From Selaginella tamariscina (lineage: Eukaryota; Streptophyta; Lycopodiopsida; Selaginellales; Selaginellaceae): a stretch of DNA of 64,000 nt. The stretch is from contig PUQB01000019.1 in assembly GCA_003024785.1 (NCBI GenBank), positions 62,001 to 126,000 of the forward strand. Direction: 5' to 3'. The position numbers were made by a program, and so were the translations under genes. Below, piece after piece: positions 24,696-36,370 of the stretch. The notes below the pieces were generated by a model. That model had not been told where the DNA came from, made no database searches, and saw only the letters and a list, made by a program, of their open reading frames with translations. Position 1 is the first letter of the stretch. Each line of letters starts with the position of its first letter.

Positions 24696-25677
24696 TGTGT
24701 CATAGTTTTTACTATGACTCGACCTTTTACTTTGAGGTTTGACTATTGTTACCTACTGGATTATGTGACGAACCCTAAATGTAGAAGAAACAGGCCCGCA
24801 TAGTGCACTTGGGTATCTAGTGATGGTCCAACCGGGTGTCGTTAGGTATTTACAAGAAACTTTAGGCGAAGCTAGCACTTCCATTTAGAGAACCCTCCCC
24901 CGTTTTGACGTTCCAGGTTAGGGTTCTTCGCAAATTATAGCTTGTCAAAATAAGGGTTAGGGACACCCCTAGGGTTGACCTAACCCTAGGGTTGCCCTAA
25001 CCCCACGTCCTAAACCCCCCCCCTAGGGGTTAGGTTTAGGATTAGGTTAGGACAACCATTTTCTCTAAGGGCTGGCATTTCCGTGCCAGCCCACTTACTC
25101 ACTTAGGTAAACAGGGGGGGGGGGGGTCCGTCACATAAATAAGGTAGAGTATATGTAGTGAGGCTTCCTGGGTTCAAAAGAGAGCTCGTTAACCTCCTAC
25201 CGGTGCAAGCTAAGCTTGTGTCGTCAAGGTGCAACCCTCCATTGTGCCGCCCAAACTTCCACACGACAGGGGTACAACCCACCCTAGGGTTAGACTATCC
25301 TTATCGTTGGCAGGATCTTGCCTTTGAGATAGGGGCACGTCACTTCCAAGGAGTTAGTCAGATTCCTTGGTCCGAAAACCTGCTCGCAAGCTCAAAGGCA
25401 TTGCCCGAGTTCACGTTCCGCAAAACTAGTGGTTGAGGCCTTGCTCCGGCCGCCTCAACCACGCCAAGCTAGGAACGACACCTAAGCTCGGCTAGTCCGT
25501 GTATCCTGATTCACAAGGTGAGTCTCATTCGTGGACTTAGTCAGTTAGGGGTTTGAGTTCCTAAGGCTTGGGTTCCTAATAGGGTTATTTTACCAATTCC
25601 GTGGGGTTTCCAGAGAGGGGATTCCAGGGTTGGCACCTGGCAAGCCGCCTTTGTGGCACCAGGTAAAAACTCTGACA
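24696..25677 (+). repeat. 5' LTR of the chromodomain element
   Basis: Starts TGTGTCATAG and ends CTCTGACA; matches 31204-32178 almost base for base. Contains telomere-like GGTTAGGG / CCCTAACCC motifs at about 24945-25055, C- and G-homopolymers near 25014-25023 and 25109-25125, and a Pro/Ser-coding-like patch that is not a gene. Confidence 0.93.
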
Positions 25678-25679
25678 AT

Positions 25680-25691
25680 TGGTATCGGAGC
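25680..25691 (+). promoter_or_regulatory. Primer-binding site (initiator tRNA-Met type)
   Basis: TGGTATCGGAGC begins two bases after the LTR end. It differs by one base from the usual plant initiator tRNA-Met site TGGTATCAGAGC. Confidence 0.85.
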
Positions 25692-25905
25692 AAGTTCTCT
25701 GCGGTCAGTAGGACTGCCTTAAGTCGTAGGTGTTTCAATGTTTAGATAACTCTAAATTCTTGATATACTCTATTGCTTTCGGTTGACATGTCTGTATTCT
25801 GCAGAGAGTTTGATCCTGTGAGTTGTCAAACTTCGGAGAACACTTGCTCAGTGAGTCGGCGTGAGATTCTAGGTATGTCCGAAAGTCTTATGCTAGTTTA
25901 AGCTG

Positions 25906-27300
25906 ATGTGTGTGGGTGTACAACCTGTGCAGGGTGTTTCCAATTTCACATTGGGAATATTCCAAGCATATTCTCCGAGTGTTGAAACTAGGGTTCAATA
26001 CGATGAGCAAAAGAAGCAACCAGAGCCTGAGGCAGAGAGGGCTGTCGCAGAGGCTCAAAATGAGGAGATGGATGAGGCTGATCCAGGTCGACCCCCTAGA
26101 GTTAGACAACGACCTGGTTGGCGAGAAATAATGATGGATGCCCTAAATGAACTTCGAGGGGATGTTCTGGGGTTGAACGACCGAATCGATAATGTTGCCG
26201 TTCGGATTCCAACGAATACTGCAGTGCCGGATGTTCCGCAACCAGACACACAAAAAAAGAAGAAGAAGCATGACTCAGAGTCAGGTTCCTCTGAATCAGA
26301 TTCTTCGACAGAAGAAGTGGTGGAGGTCCCAGTAAATTCAAACCGGTAAAGCCTTCGAATTTCATGGGTTCAAAGGATTACAAGGTTTTGGATGACTGGT
26401 TGTATGATATGGAAAGCTATTTTCGAGGCTGCTTCCGTGAGAAAGACAGAAAAGGTTGCATGTGCCAAGCAATTTCTTAAAGAAGAAGCTAAGACTTGGT
26501 GGCGAATTGTTGAAGGTGAACGTGGATACCGAAACAGCTGGAAGCACATGAAAAAGGAGATCAAAAAGCAGTATATGCCGGATGATCTCGGTTTGCGATT
26601 GCGTGCTGACCTGGCACTTTGTCAACAGGGAGTTCGGGGAAGTCCTATGGACCACGTTTATCGATTCGAAAGTGTACGGCGATTGGTGCCAAATATGAGC
26701 GATGATGAAGCTCGAAGTTGCTTCATGGCTAGCTTGAATGAGAAGACGAAGAGAAATCTTAAGGTACAAGCCAACAAGCTATCGGGAATGTCAAGAGGCA
26801 GCTCAAAAGGTTGCTTATGGCATGTCGTTAGAAGACTTGTACAAAGGGGAGGAAGCAAAACCTAAACCAAGGAAGTTTCCTCCAAAGTCTGGGTTTAGAA
26901 GGTTTGATATGCGACCAGATCAATGCCATCAATTCGAAGTGCAAGTCCTTTGTCAGCAGTTCCAAGTTTTTAGACACATCAAGACCCACCGGATTTTGGA
27001 AACCATTGGCGTTACCACCCCTCAGTAGGCCAAAGGATCGGCTCCAAAGTCTGCTCCCCGCGTTCCACAGGCGGGGTTGTGAAATGTTATAATTGTAACA
27101 AGCCTGGTCATTTTGCTAAAGAATGTCAGGCACCCTCACAACAATCATGACATTTCAAGGTGATGGTAGAAGAGGAAGTTGCTGAGAAGAGGAAGTTGCT
27201 GAACCAGAAACGCTTGAAGATCCGGAANATAATTGTAACAAGCCTGGTCATTTTGCTAAAGAGTGTCCGGCACCCTCACAACAATCAGGACATTTCAAGG
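25906..27300 (+). pseudogene. Retroelement gag region with zinc knuckle
   Basis: The gag (nucleocapsid precursor) part. An N-terminal Glu/Pro-rich region and a Lys-run followed by a Ser/Asp-rich stretch occupy 25906-26349. The retrotransposon gag core is at about 26440-26770 (KQFLKEEAKTWWRIVEGERG, DDEARSCFMASLNEKTKRNL). A CCHC zinc knuckle, CYNCNKPGHFAKEC, is at about 27084-27125. Three frames are needed. The knuckle region is then repeated after the ambiguous base at 27228. Confidence 0.85.
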
Positions 27301-27910
27301 CGATGGTAGAAGAGGAAGTTGCTGAACCAGAAACGCTTGAAGATCCGGAAGATGAGTCAGAAGAGGTAATGTTGTGCCAGACACAACCTGCCTTATTCGC
27401 TATTCAAGACAAAACTGACCCTTTGCTATATTTGACAGGAAGGATACGAGGGGACCGAGTCCGAATGATGATCGATACTGGAGCAACATACAACTTCATA
27501 TCGACTAGTCTAGCTCGTCGATTGAATTTGGATGTAATAAAGATGTGTGAAATAAAGATCAATTTTGGCAAAGGTTCTCAAAATACTAATAATATAGCAA
27601 GGGCAGTTCCTGTCCAAATCAAAGATTGGAAGGCTAAGCTAGACTTAGTTGTCTTGAATATGACGGGGTTTGACTTTGTTTGGGTATGGAATGGTTCCAT
27701 AAACATGTAATCGAAATGAGGGGTTCCGGAGATAATCGAATCACGCTTGCAGCAGATAAAGAAGACATTAGAAAGACCACGCTCAAAATGGAAACGCTAA
27801 CTGATAAGGATTGGAATCCTATGTTCCTTACCTTAACTCAGTTGCGTAAGGCAGTTAGACATCGGGAACGTGTGTTTCTTGCAATGGTTTTGGATACTGG
27901 TGAAGTCAAA
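27229..27910 (+). pseudogene. Retroelement aspartic protease region
   Basis: Follows the second copy of the knuckle. The protease active site MIDTGATYNFIS lies at about 27468-27503, in a frame that is open from 27303 to 27710. The protease would cut the gag-pol polyprotein. The frame is lost near 27690. Confidence 0.85.
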
Positions 27911-27939
27911 ATAGGAGATGGTCAAGAATGTTCCTAACC

Positions 27940-29330
27940 TATTTTGGAAGTCTTGAACATGTTTAAGGATGTGTTGCCAGAAGACTTGCCGCCCGAGTTA
28001 CCTCCACGTCGAGTTGTGGACCACAGATAGAGATTTTGCCAGGTTCGTCTCCACCGGCAAGAGCCCCATATCGGTTGAATCCTCAAGAGTTAGTAGAATT
28101 GAAGAGACAGCTGACAGAATTGATTGGTCGAGGACACATTCGACCTAGTCGATCGCCGTATGGTGCACCTATCTTGTTTGTAATGAAAAAGGATGGTACG
28201 ATGCGAATGTGTGTGGACTATCGAGCTGAACGCGATAACTATCAAAAATAAGTATCCTCTTCCACGAGTGGACGACTTATTTGATAGGCTATCAAAAGCA
28301 AAGTATTTTTCAAGAATAGACTTGAGATCGGGTACCATCAGATTCGGGTAGCAGAGAATGACATTGAGAAGACCGCTTTTCGAACGCGTTATGGATCATT
28401 TGAGTTTCTAGTCTTGCCATTCGGGTTGTGCAATGCTCCAGCAACTTTTTGCACAATGATGGATGATGTGTTTAGAGACTATCTAGACGAGTTCGTAGTG
28501 GTGTATATTGATGACATTCTGATTTTCAGTTCGACAATTGAGGAACATGTGGAACACTTAGAAAAAGTGTTTCAGAGGTTGAGAGAGAACCAGTTGTATG
28601 CTAAAGAAAGCAAGTGCGCATTTGGTCAAACCAAGATAGATTTCTTGGGACACTTGATCTCAGGTGGGGAGGTTGCCATGGACCCAAAGAAAATTCAAGC
28701 TATTACTGAGTGGATGACTTTAAAAGATGTGCATGAAGTTAGATCATTTCTTGGTCTGACAGGGTATTACCGAAGATTCATAAAGGGTTACTCGGAAATA
28801 GCGGCCCCATTGACAGATCTTACGAAAAACATTCCATGGCATTGGACTCCAGAGTGCCAACGTGCGTTCGTCAAACTCAAAGAGGCTATCTCTTCTGAGC
28901 CAGTTTTGCAGTTGCCCATCTTTGAAGATCCCTTTGAAGTAGAATGTGACGCTTCCGACTTTGCAATTGGTGGTGTATTGCAACAGAAAGGACATCCAGT
29001 GTCCTTTTCTCGAAGAAGTTAGATGCCGCGCAAACTCGATGGCCTACTCACGAAAAGGAGATGTATGCTATTGTTGCTTCCTTGGAGTATTGGCGTCATT
29101 ATCTTCCAAGTCATGGCACTGTGGTTTGGACAGATAGTGTAACTCTAAGGTATTTTGAAACGCAGCCGAAGCTATCGCCGAAGTATGCTAGATGGCAGCA
29201 GAAGTTGGCACGATTTCAGCCTGAAATCAAACATAAAGCGGGAAAGGACAATGTGGTAGCTGATGCACTCAGTAGAAAGGGTCATCTTCGATTATGTCAG
29301 CACCCATGTCAACTTTGGTGGATGAATTTG
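27940..29330 (+). pseudogene. Retroelement reverse transcriptase and RNase H region
   Basis: RT blocks in order: [69 protein letters not shown] and VVYIDDILIFSS (YIDD catalytic box at about 28504-28515), then FLGLTGYYRRFIKGYS. RNase H starts at about 28945 (VECDASDFAIGGVLQQKG) and ends near 29280 (HKAGKDNVVADALSRKG). Frame changes near 28230 and 29022 break it. Confidence 0.92.
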
Positions 29331-29519
29331 TGACGGCGTATCCTCAGGACAAGTTTGCTAAGGAGGCTTTGAGCCTGGTGGCAAAGAGGAAACAAGTTCA
29401 TCAGTTACGAAGAGATGGTAATATTCCAGCAGGAATAGAAAGTCGAATGGATGCACTCAAACAGGCGCATTTTGCGTACGAGATGGAGTTCTTTATTATA
29501 AAGAAAAGAGACTCTATGT

Positions 29520-30828
29520 TCCAGAAGGGACATGGAGGGAGAGGCTGTTAAGAGAGCATCACGATGTTCCTTTGGCAGGACATGGTGGAAGGCATAAGAC
29601 GTTGGCTTTGTTGAAGCAGGGATTCTATTGGCCGGGTATGATAGATGATGTTGCCAAGTATGTCAAGACATGCCCCACATGTCAACAAGTAAAAGCCGAT
29701 CGCAAAAACGAGCTGGGAAGTTGCAGTGTATACCGATTCCAGAGCGGCCATTTCAAAGTGTTACTTTGGACTTTATCATGGGATTGCCAAAATCTTGTGG
29801 TTTTAATGCGCTCATGGTGGTAGTCGATCGATTTTCAAAGGTTGCTCATTTCATTCCAACTGTAGAGACAGTGAATGCAATTCAAGCAGCAAGTTGTTCT
29901 TCCACGAAGTCATAAGAGTGCGCGGACTACCGGAAACCATGATCTCAGATCGGATCCTCGGTTTACGGGAAGTTTTGGGGAACGTTGTTTAAGCAGTTTG
30001 GTACGATGCTCAAGTTCAGTACAGCCTACATCCGCAAACTGATGGTCAAACGGAGAGGGGTGAACCGACAAGTCGAGGACTATCTCAGATGCTATGTTCA
30101 AAGTGATCAACTTGATTGGGCTGAACACTTAGATATGGCTGAGATATGTTACAATAACTCGATGCACACTGCAATCGGATGTAGCCCGATGGAAGTGTTA
30201 ACTGGAATAAGGGTGGTATTCCTCAGAGTATGGTGTTACCGAAAGACGATAGCAATTGAGTTCCATCTGTAGCAGTTTCACGGGACAATTGTATCGAACA
30301 TGGGAAGCTGCTCGTCAAGCGATGGCTGCAGCACAGGAAAGGTATCGTCAGCATACGATAAGCATCGGCGGGATGTAGAGTATCAGGTTGGGGATATGGT
30401 ATTGTTGAGTACCAAAAAACCTGAAGGTTCCAATGACTCTTTCGAGGAAGTTTCTATCGCACTACATAGGTCCATACAAGGTGGTGAAGCAAGTAGGGAA
30501 AGTGGCTTATGAGTTGGATCTTCCTCCAGAGTTGGGAACAATACACAATGTGTTTCATGTCAATTTGCTCGAGCCATTCCACAAAGATAAGAAACATCCG
30601 CAAAGATATGAAAACTTACGTCCGCCCCCTAAGCTGGTTCATGAAGGTACGGAGTATGAAGTCGAATCCATATTAGGCAAAAGGAAGGTTTATGGACCGC
30701 GAAAACGTAAGTTTCAGTATCTCGTCAAATGGAAAGGCTCCAGCGTGAGAATGACATGGGAACCATTGGAGAATCTACAAAACGCGATGGAGTTGGTGAA
30801 TGAGTTTGACGGCAAGGTCTCGAACTAA
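29520..30828 (+). pseudogene. Retroelement integrase and C-terminal chromodomain
   Basis: The zinc-binding HHCC part is at about 29550-29690 (LAGHGGRHKTLALLKQGFYW, CPTCQQVKADR). The DDE core follows (LDFIMGLPKSCGFNALMVVV, then HLDMAEICYNNSMHTAIGCS) but is split over frames. The frame that is open from 30433 carries FHVNLLEPFHKD and a chromodomain at about 30650-30810 (YEVESILGKRKVYGPRKRKF, YLVKWKG, TWEPLENL), with the aromatic residues expected for that fold. Confidence 0.92.
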
Positions 30829-31191
30829 TTAAGGAATAAAGTTATTTCTTCTTAACCTAGGGCCGACAGACAACATTAACTAGAGGCCTCCAATATAAAT
30901 TCTAATTAACTAAAAGAATTAACTAACTTGTTGTCTGTGTCGGGTGACAGACTTTGCAGACGTGCAAAAGGTCTCCAAATGACTTCTTGTGCAGGTGGTA
31001 CCTCCAACAGCTGAGTTCTCACTCAGTAACGACGGTTCTGAAGTATTTGGCTTCGCATAATGCAAGGGGGGTAATAAAACTTGTGAACTTTTTGCTGATC
31101 CGCATAGAGTGATTAGTGTTAGTTTTCAGTTAATTTTTCCTAACCTAGTCTAGTCTTGGAGTTAGACGTCAACGAGGACGTTGACATTTTC

Positions 31192-31203
31192 AAAGGCGGG
31201 GAG
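31192..31203 (+). promoter_or_regulatory. Polypurine tract
   Basis: AAAGGCGGGGAG lies directly before the 3' LTR start TGTGTCATAG, where second-strand priming is expected. Confidence 0.75.
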
Positions 31204-32178
31204 TGTGTCATAGTTTTACTATGACTCGACCCTTTACTTTGGGGTTTGACTGTTGTTACCTACTGGATTATATGACGAACCCTAGATGTAGAAGAGAAAC
31301 AGGCCTGCATAGTGCACTTGGGTATCTAATGATGGTCCGGCCGGGTGTCGTTAGGTATTTGCAAGAAACTCTAGGCGAAGCTAGCACTTCATTTAGAGAA
31401 CCCTCCCCCGTTTTGACGTTCCAGGTTAGGGTTCTTTGCAAATTATAGCTTGTCAAAATAAGGGTTAGGGACACCCCTAGGGTTGACCTAACCCTAGGGT
31501 TGCCCTAACCCCACGTCCTAAACCCCCCCCCTAGGGGTTAGGTTTAGGATTAGGTTAGGACAACCATTTTCTCTAAGGGGGCATTTCCGTGCCAGCCCAC
31601 TTACTCACTTAGGTAAACAGGGGGGGGTCCGTCACATAAATAAGGTAGAGTATATATAGTGAGGCTTCCTGGGTTCAAGAGAGAGCTCGTTAACCTCCTA
31701 CCGGTGCAAGCTAAGCTTGTGTCGTCAAGGTGCAACCCTCCGTTGTGCCGCCCAAACTTCCACACGACAGGGGTACAACCACCCTAGGGTTAGGCTATCC
31801 TTATCGTTGGCAGGATCTTGCCTTTGAGATAGGGGCATGTCACTTCCAAGGAGTTAGTCAGATTCCTTGGTCCGAAAACCTATCCGCAAGCTCAAAGACA
31901 TTGCCTGAGTTCACGTTCCGCAGAACTAGTGGTTGAGGCCTTGCTCCGGCCGCCTCAACCATGCCAAGCTAGGAATGACACCTAAAGCTCGGCTAGTCCG
32001 TGTATCCTGATCCACAAGGTGAGTCTTGTTCGTGGGCTTAGTCAATTAAGGGTTTGAGTTCCTAAGGCTTGGGTTCCTAATACGGGTTATTTTACCAGAT
32101 TCCGTGGGGTTTCCAGAGGGGATTCCAGGGTTGGCACCTGGCAAGCCACCTTTGTGGCACCAGGTAAAAACTCTGACA
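31204..32178 (+). repeat. 3' LTR of the chromodomain element
   Basis: Nearly identical to 24696-25677. The main differences are homopolymer lengths, a shorter AAGGG block at 31577 and scattered substitutions, which suggests a fairly recent insertion. The next 397 bp (32179-32575) show no recognised feature. Confidence 0.93.
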
Positions 32179-32898
32179 GTTCTCTTTGGGGTGTGAATAT
32201 GTCCAAGGGTTGAATAACCTAAACACGTTAGTAGAAGCACTTTCATGAGACACTCGTGGTTGCATACTTAAGGCTGTCCAAACCTAATCTTAGGAAATTT
32301 ACTTAGTAGAACACTCGTGTCTGCCTACGGCACACAGTATAACTTGATCACTCAAAACCCTTAGGGATTAGTTGTGGTTCAGAGTACCCCTTATCACCTT
32401 AAAGAAGTTGTCCTCTTGGATGAAGGTGATTTTCAAGAGGTAAATGCTGAAGCTTTAACTTTGTCATGGGAGTATGTGTAGAACACGTCTTCTTAATGGG
32501 GTTAGGGCATGAACATATCTAGGTCTCTTGTAATAAAATCCTAAAGTCTACTTAGATTATCCTTTGGGGTTCAAGTGTCAGAGTTTTTACTTGGTGCTAT
32601 AAAGGCGGCTTGCCAGGTGCCAACTCTGGAATCCCCTCTCTGGAAACCCCACGGAATCTGGTAAAATAACCCATATTAGGAACCCAAGCCCTAGGAACTC
32701 AAATCCTTAACTGACTAAGTCCATGAACAAGACTCACCTTGTGAATCAGGATACACTGACTAGTTGAGCTTTAGGTGTCGTTCCTAGCTGAGCTTTAGGT
32801 GTCGTTCCTAGCTTGGCGTGGTTGAGGTTTTCGGACCAAGGAATTTGACTAACTCCTTGGAAGTGACGTGCCCCTATCTCAAAGGCAAAATCCTTGCC

Positions 32899-33637
32899 TT
32901 GGATATGGTGGAGGAGCCGCCAGGTATGTTTGCCACACAGTGGTATTTTATCAGGGGATGCGCCATGTGGGCGATCTGGCGTGCACGGAACGCAGGGGTT
33001 TTTAAGGGTCAGAGATGGTCAATCCAACGGACGGCAACGTTCTTCTGGACAACGCTTGTGTCCGCGGTTGCTTCACATCACGAAGTGGTTTGGGAGAGAG
33101 GGGATTTGGATGAGAGAGATTTGATGGAGAGGGTGTGGCTCCCGTTGCTTGGAGTCAAACTACAGGATCAAGTGAAATGGAGATGGAGCCCCCCCAGATG
33201 GTTGGTAGACTCCCGTTGATGTGTGATGACATGGCTGCTCACGTGTCTGCATGGGTGGAGGATGATGAGGTCGCTTACGTGGCTGCCTACTTGGCCGCCT
33301 ACGTGGTTGCTTACGTGTCTGCTTTCGTGGCTGCTTGCGTGGCTGCTTACGTGGCTGCTTACGTGGCTGCTTGCGTGGCTGCTTACGTGGCTGCTTACGT
33401 GGATGCTTACGTGGATACTTTCGTGGATGCTTGCGTGACTGCCCACGTGGTTGCTTACGTGGCTGCTCACGTGGCTACTTATGAGGTTGTTTTGTGTCCT
33501 GAGTGCGGGATTGTTTATAGAATAGGTCCTTAGAGGTAGAGGAAGAGACTCTCAAACGGCATAGTACGTAGAGGAGAGAAAAACTTGGAAGTGTTTGTTG
33601 TGTTTTTGCTCCATGAATAAACTTCAAACATTCCATC
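32899..33637 (+). mobile_element. 5'-truncated LINE (non-LTR retroelement) 3' fragment
   Basis: The insertion that splits the inverted LTR. Its reading frame carries GCAMWAIWRARNAGVFKGQ and FFWTTLVSAVASHHEVVW, which resemble the zinc-binding region found at the C-terminus of plant LINE reverse transcriptases. It ends in a 3' untranslated part with an AATAAA-containing stretch at about 33615 but no poly-A tail. The flanks are a near-perfect duplication of 17-18 bp ('aaaggcaaaatccttgcc' at 32881 and 'aaaggcaagatcctgcc' at 33638), as expected for target-primed insertion. Confidence 0.82.
33265..33485 (+). repeat. 12-bp minisatellite
   Basis: About 18 copies of a 12-bp unit close to 'gtggctgcttac' in the LINE 3' region, with variants such as gtggatgcttac and gtggctgcctac. 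The unit is a multiple of three, so both strands stay open and give artefactual Ala-Tyr-Val or Ser-His-Val repeat peptides. Confidence 0.92.
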
Positions 33638-34619
33638 AAAGGCAAGATCCTGCCAACGATAAGGATAGTTTAACCCTAGGGTGGGTTGTACCCCTGTCAT
33701 GTGGAAGTTTGGGCGGCATTGCACCTTAACGACACAAGCTTAGTTTGCACCGGTAGGAGGTTAACGAGCTCTTTTTTGAACCTAGTAAGCCTACTTTATT
33801 TATGTGACGAAACCCCCCCCTGTTTACCTAAGTAAGTAAGTAGGCTGGCATGAAAATGCCAGCTTTTAAAGAAAACAGTTGTCCTAACCTAACCCTAAAC
33901 CTAACCCCTAGGGGGGGTATTAGGGCGTGGGGTTAGGGCAACCCTAGGGTTAGGTCAACCCTAGGGGCGTCCCTAACCCTTTTTGACAAGTTATATTTAA
34001 CAGAAAACTTATCTTTGTAATGTCAAATTGGGGGAGAGTTTTTTAGAGGGTAAGTACTACCTTTGCATAGAATTTCTCGATGTACCTAGTGACAGCTGGC
34101 CAGACTACCCCTAAACACTTATAGAGGGTGAGCCCTCGGAGCCTTTGATTGCTCAAGACGATGGAACGAGGAAGAGGCTTGCTCTTGAACATCTGTAAAT
34201 TCACTCTCTAGGAATTGGAAATTGAAATTCAAAAATTCAAATTTCTCAAAATTTTGAAATTTAAATATAAAATCATGTGTTAGTACATAAACATAAATTT
34301 TAAGAACCTATTCATCCATGTACTATGTGCAGATCAGACTCTATTTAAACATAAAATTTGTGCATTAAAATTTATGTATATGTACCATGTGCGGATCAAA
34401 AAATACTTACATGGTTTCAAAAACTTAAATTTTAAGTACTGTGTGCATATCAAAATAGTATATAAATTTTAATACTAGGTTTTAACAAATTTACATTTGT
34501 GTACTATATATGGATCAGCCCATTGTTTATTTTCATAAAGGTTCTCATATAATTTTCTGTTTAAAAAAATTATTCAAGATATCAATATTGAATTTACAAT
34601 TTTTAAAAAAAAAAAATTA

Positions 34620-35120
34620 TTTGATTGGTGCACAACGATATTTTAACTAGCTCATTTAATAAGAGATATCTGATATGAATGCAATTTGTGTATATGCTTA
34701 ATCAAGCTTTAAAACACACACACATGTTTTCAGCAGGTGGGTGTATCGTATATAATATGTATTTCAGCCGCTTCAAAGCAGAATTCGCTCATATTTTATA
34801 TATAGACGTCATAGTTATGTGTATATATACATATATTAATGTAAGTGATTATTAAAATACATAAACCACATAAGTATAATATACTGTATGTATGTATATA
34901 CGTGTGCAACAGTGTATGCACACGTATATACATAGTATTTGTTTAATAAACTTTTGTAACTTGAAGTATATACCATGTTTATGATTTTATAAATAATAAC
35001 ATATTATATATATAATTTGTGTATAATGATATAGTCATTATACAGTCATCTATATATACATTTGGTATATATATAAATATTTAAAAATAAATGGATTCAT
35101 ATATATAGTATATATACTAT
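34620..35120. repeat. Segmental duplicate, copy 1 (matches 46735-47860)
   Basis: AT-rich DNA beginning 'gattggtgcacaac' and passing through 'atgtatttcagccgctt' and 'tatatagacgtcatagttat'. The same landmarks occur in order and in the same orientation at 46738, 46865 and 46905. The second copy has about 620 extra bp. Confidence 0.85.
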
Positions 35121-36084
35121 ACTCTTGTATATTATACATAAAATATAGTACACTCCCAGACGTTAAATAGATGCTATTTATATATATAAAAACTTGTTGA
35201 TGTATATGCATATGTTAATTAGAAGTGGCTTAATAATAAGTGAATATAAATAGTGTTTTAGATATATTAGATACATTTAATTGAAAAACTAGTTTATAAA
35301 AATTAAAATCTTTCAAATGAAAATAAATACATATCTTGCAGGAACATTCATTCTAATGATTTATTTTAAAGGTTATCTGTACACTTTTATAAATATCAGT
35401 TAATGCTGTAAGATACGTTTTTAATTCCTTCTTTTGATTGTTAAGTTTCTCTCTCATACAACTCACACCGATTACTTCAGAAGAAACGTAGCACAATATT
35501 ATACGGCTGGATTACATTGGGTTGTACATATAGCTACATAACGTATGTAGGTTATTTTACATTACCAATTAAAAATCACTTTTAATTATCAAGTTAAACT
35601 GAAATTACTAAGTTAGTTTTTAAATTAAAATAAAATATTTATATGAATAATTAAACTTAATTTGAAGAAATTATTAGCATATAGCAATATATGATATATA
35701 TATATATATACACATATACAAAATGATTTATATATTAGCAAAATTCAAGAAAATTAATTTTCTTCTCAGTTGTTAAACTTTTCCAAAACTTTTACTGCAT
35801 ATTCCTGCTATAAACTTTATTTGGTTTTTAAAATTTTGAATTTTCATTTGTTTTTTCTTTGAACTTTTTGAGTGAAATTTCATATGAATGCTCAAAATAC
35901 ACATATGAAATGACACATGTATAACAATGGGCGTAGCTGTGTATGTCTGTAATGTCTAATTCCTGTTATTTTCTTATCAAGTTAAAGATATATTACCTTT
36001 ATAAGAATTTACACAATTTCTAATATATATATATATATATATAATGAGCACACGCACGCACGTACATATTCATAGTTTGCAACA

Positions 36085-36370
36085 AGGGTCTTCTCTATTC
36101 TCCTTGCTACATTCTTTAAGACCTTTGCCCTTGGTGGCCCAAGACCGGCTTCATTAAACATCTTCATCTCTTCTTCTACATTGATATATCAATAGTTAAT
36201 ATTAATTAATTATTTATTAAATATTTATAAAAAATATTAAACTTACCAGTCATTAGAAAGGGGATTTTCCTACATGTTCTGTTGCACTGCACGGGATCTA
36301 TGTTACCAATTGGAGGGGTTTCACACTCAGATATCCATTTGCTTCGTTTAAGTTCAAGTATTCTCACACA
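36085..36370 (-). pseudogene. Truncated duplicate of the GIY-YIG-like gene 3' part
   Basis: About 285 bp match 49330-49590 in the same orientation. On the minus strand it encodes ILELKRSKWISECETPPIG, a GTAAGT donor and a second block EEEMKMFNEAGLGPPRAKVL followed by KNVARRIEKTLVANYE. In the second block it is less damaged than the copy at 49.3 kb. The exons upstream in the gene are missing here and microsatellite DNA follows, so this copy is truncated. Confidence 0.7.

Larger units (their letters stand above)
24696..32178 (+). mobile_element. Ty3/gypsy LTR retrotransposon with chromodomain (chromovirus type), frames broken
   Basis: The element has two direct LTRs of about 975-982 bp, a primer-binding site matching initiator tRNA-Met, and the order gag-protease-RT-RNase H-integrase-chromodomain on the plus strand, which defines plant chromodomain Ty3/gypsy elements. 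The chromodomain is thought to steer integration into heterochromatin. The polyprotein is cut by several frame changes and stops, for example in gag near 26350 and 26800, after the RT CVDYRA block near 28230, at the RNase H start near 29022 and within integrase near 29750-29990, so this copy is not autonomous. No matching target duplication was seen: 'gatgt' precedes the left LTR and 'gttct' follows the right one. Confidence 0.93.
32576..34150 (-). mobile_element. Inverted, diverged LTR of the same family, split by an insertion
   Basis: From 32576 (TGTCAGAGTTTTTAC) the sequence is the reverse complement of the chromodomain-element LTR end. It runs to about 32898, breaks for about 740 bp, and resumes at 33638 through the tRNA-proximal and telomere-like parts to about 34020, becoming very diverged by about 34150. 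A short local duplication of the 'gctttaggtgtcgttcctagct' part lies at about 32769-32813. No internal retroelement domains lie beside it, so it is probably an old solo LTR. Confidence 0.85.

Noticed and set aside
31480-31560. Possible interstitial telomere array
   Set aside because: The CCCTAA-like motifs are few, irregular and repeated in each LTR of one retroelement, so they belong to the LTR rather than to a telomere.
24698-32183. Target-site duplication for the chromodomain element
   Set aside because: Flanking pentamers 'gatgt' and 'gttct' do not match, and shifting the ends by a few bases did not help.
33135-33533. Open frame of 132 codons encoding an Ala-Tyr-Val repeat
   Set aside because: It is a by-product of a 12-bp minisatellite inside a LINE 3' region; the opposite strand is equally open.
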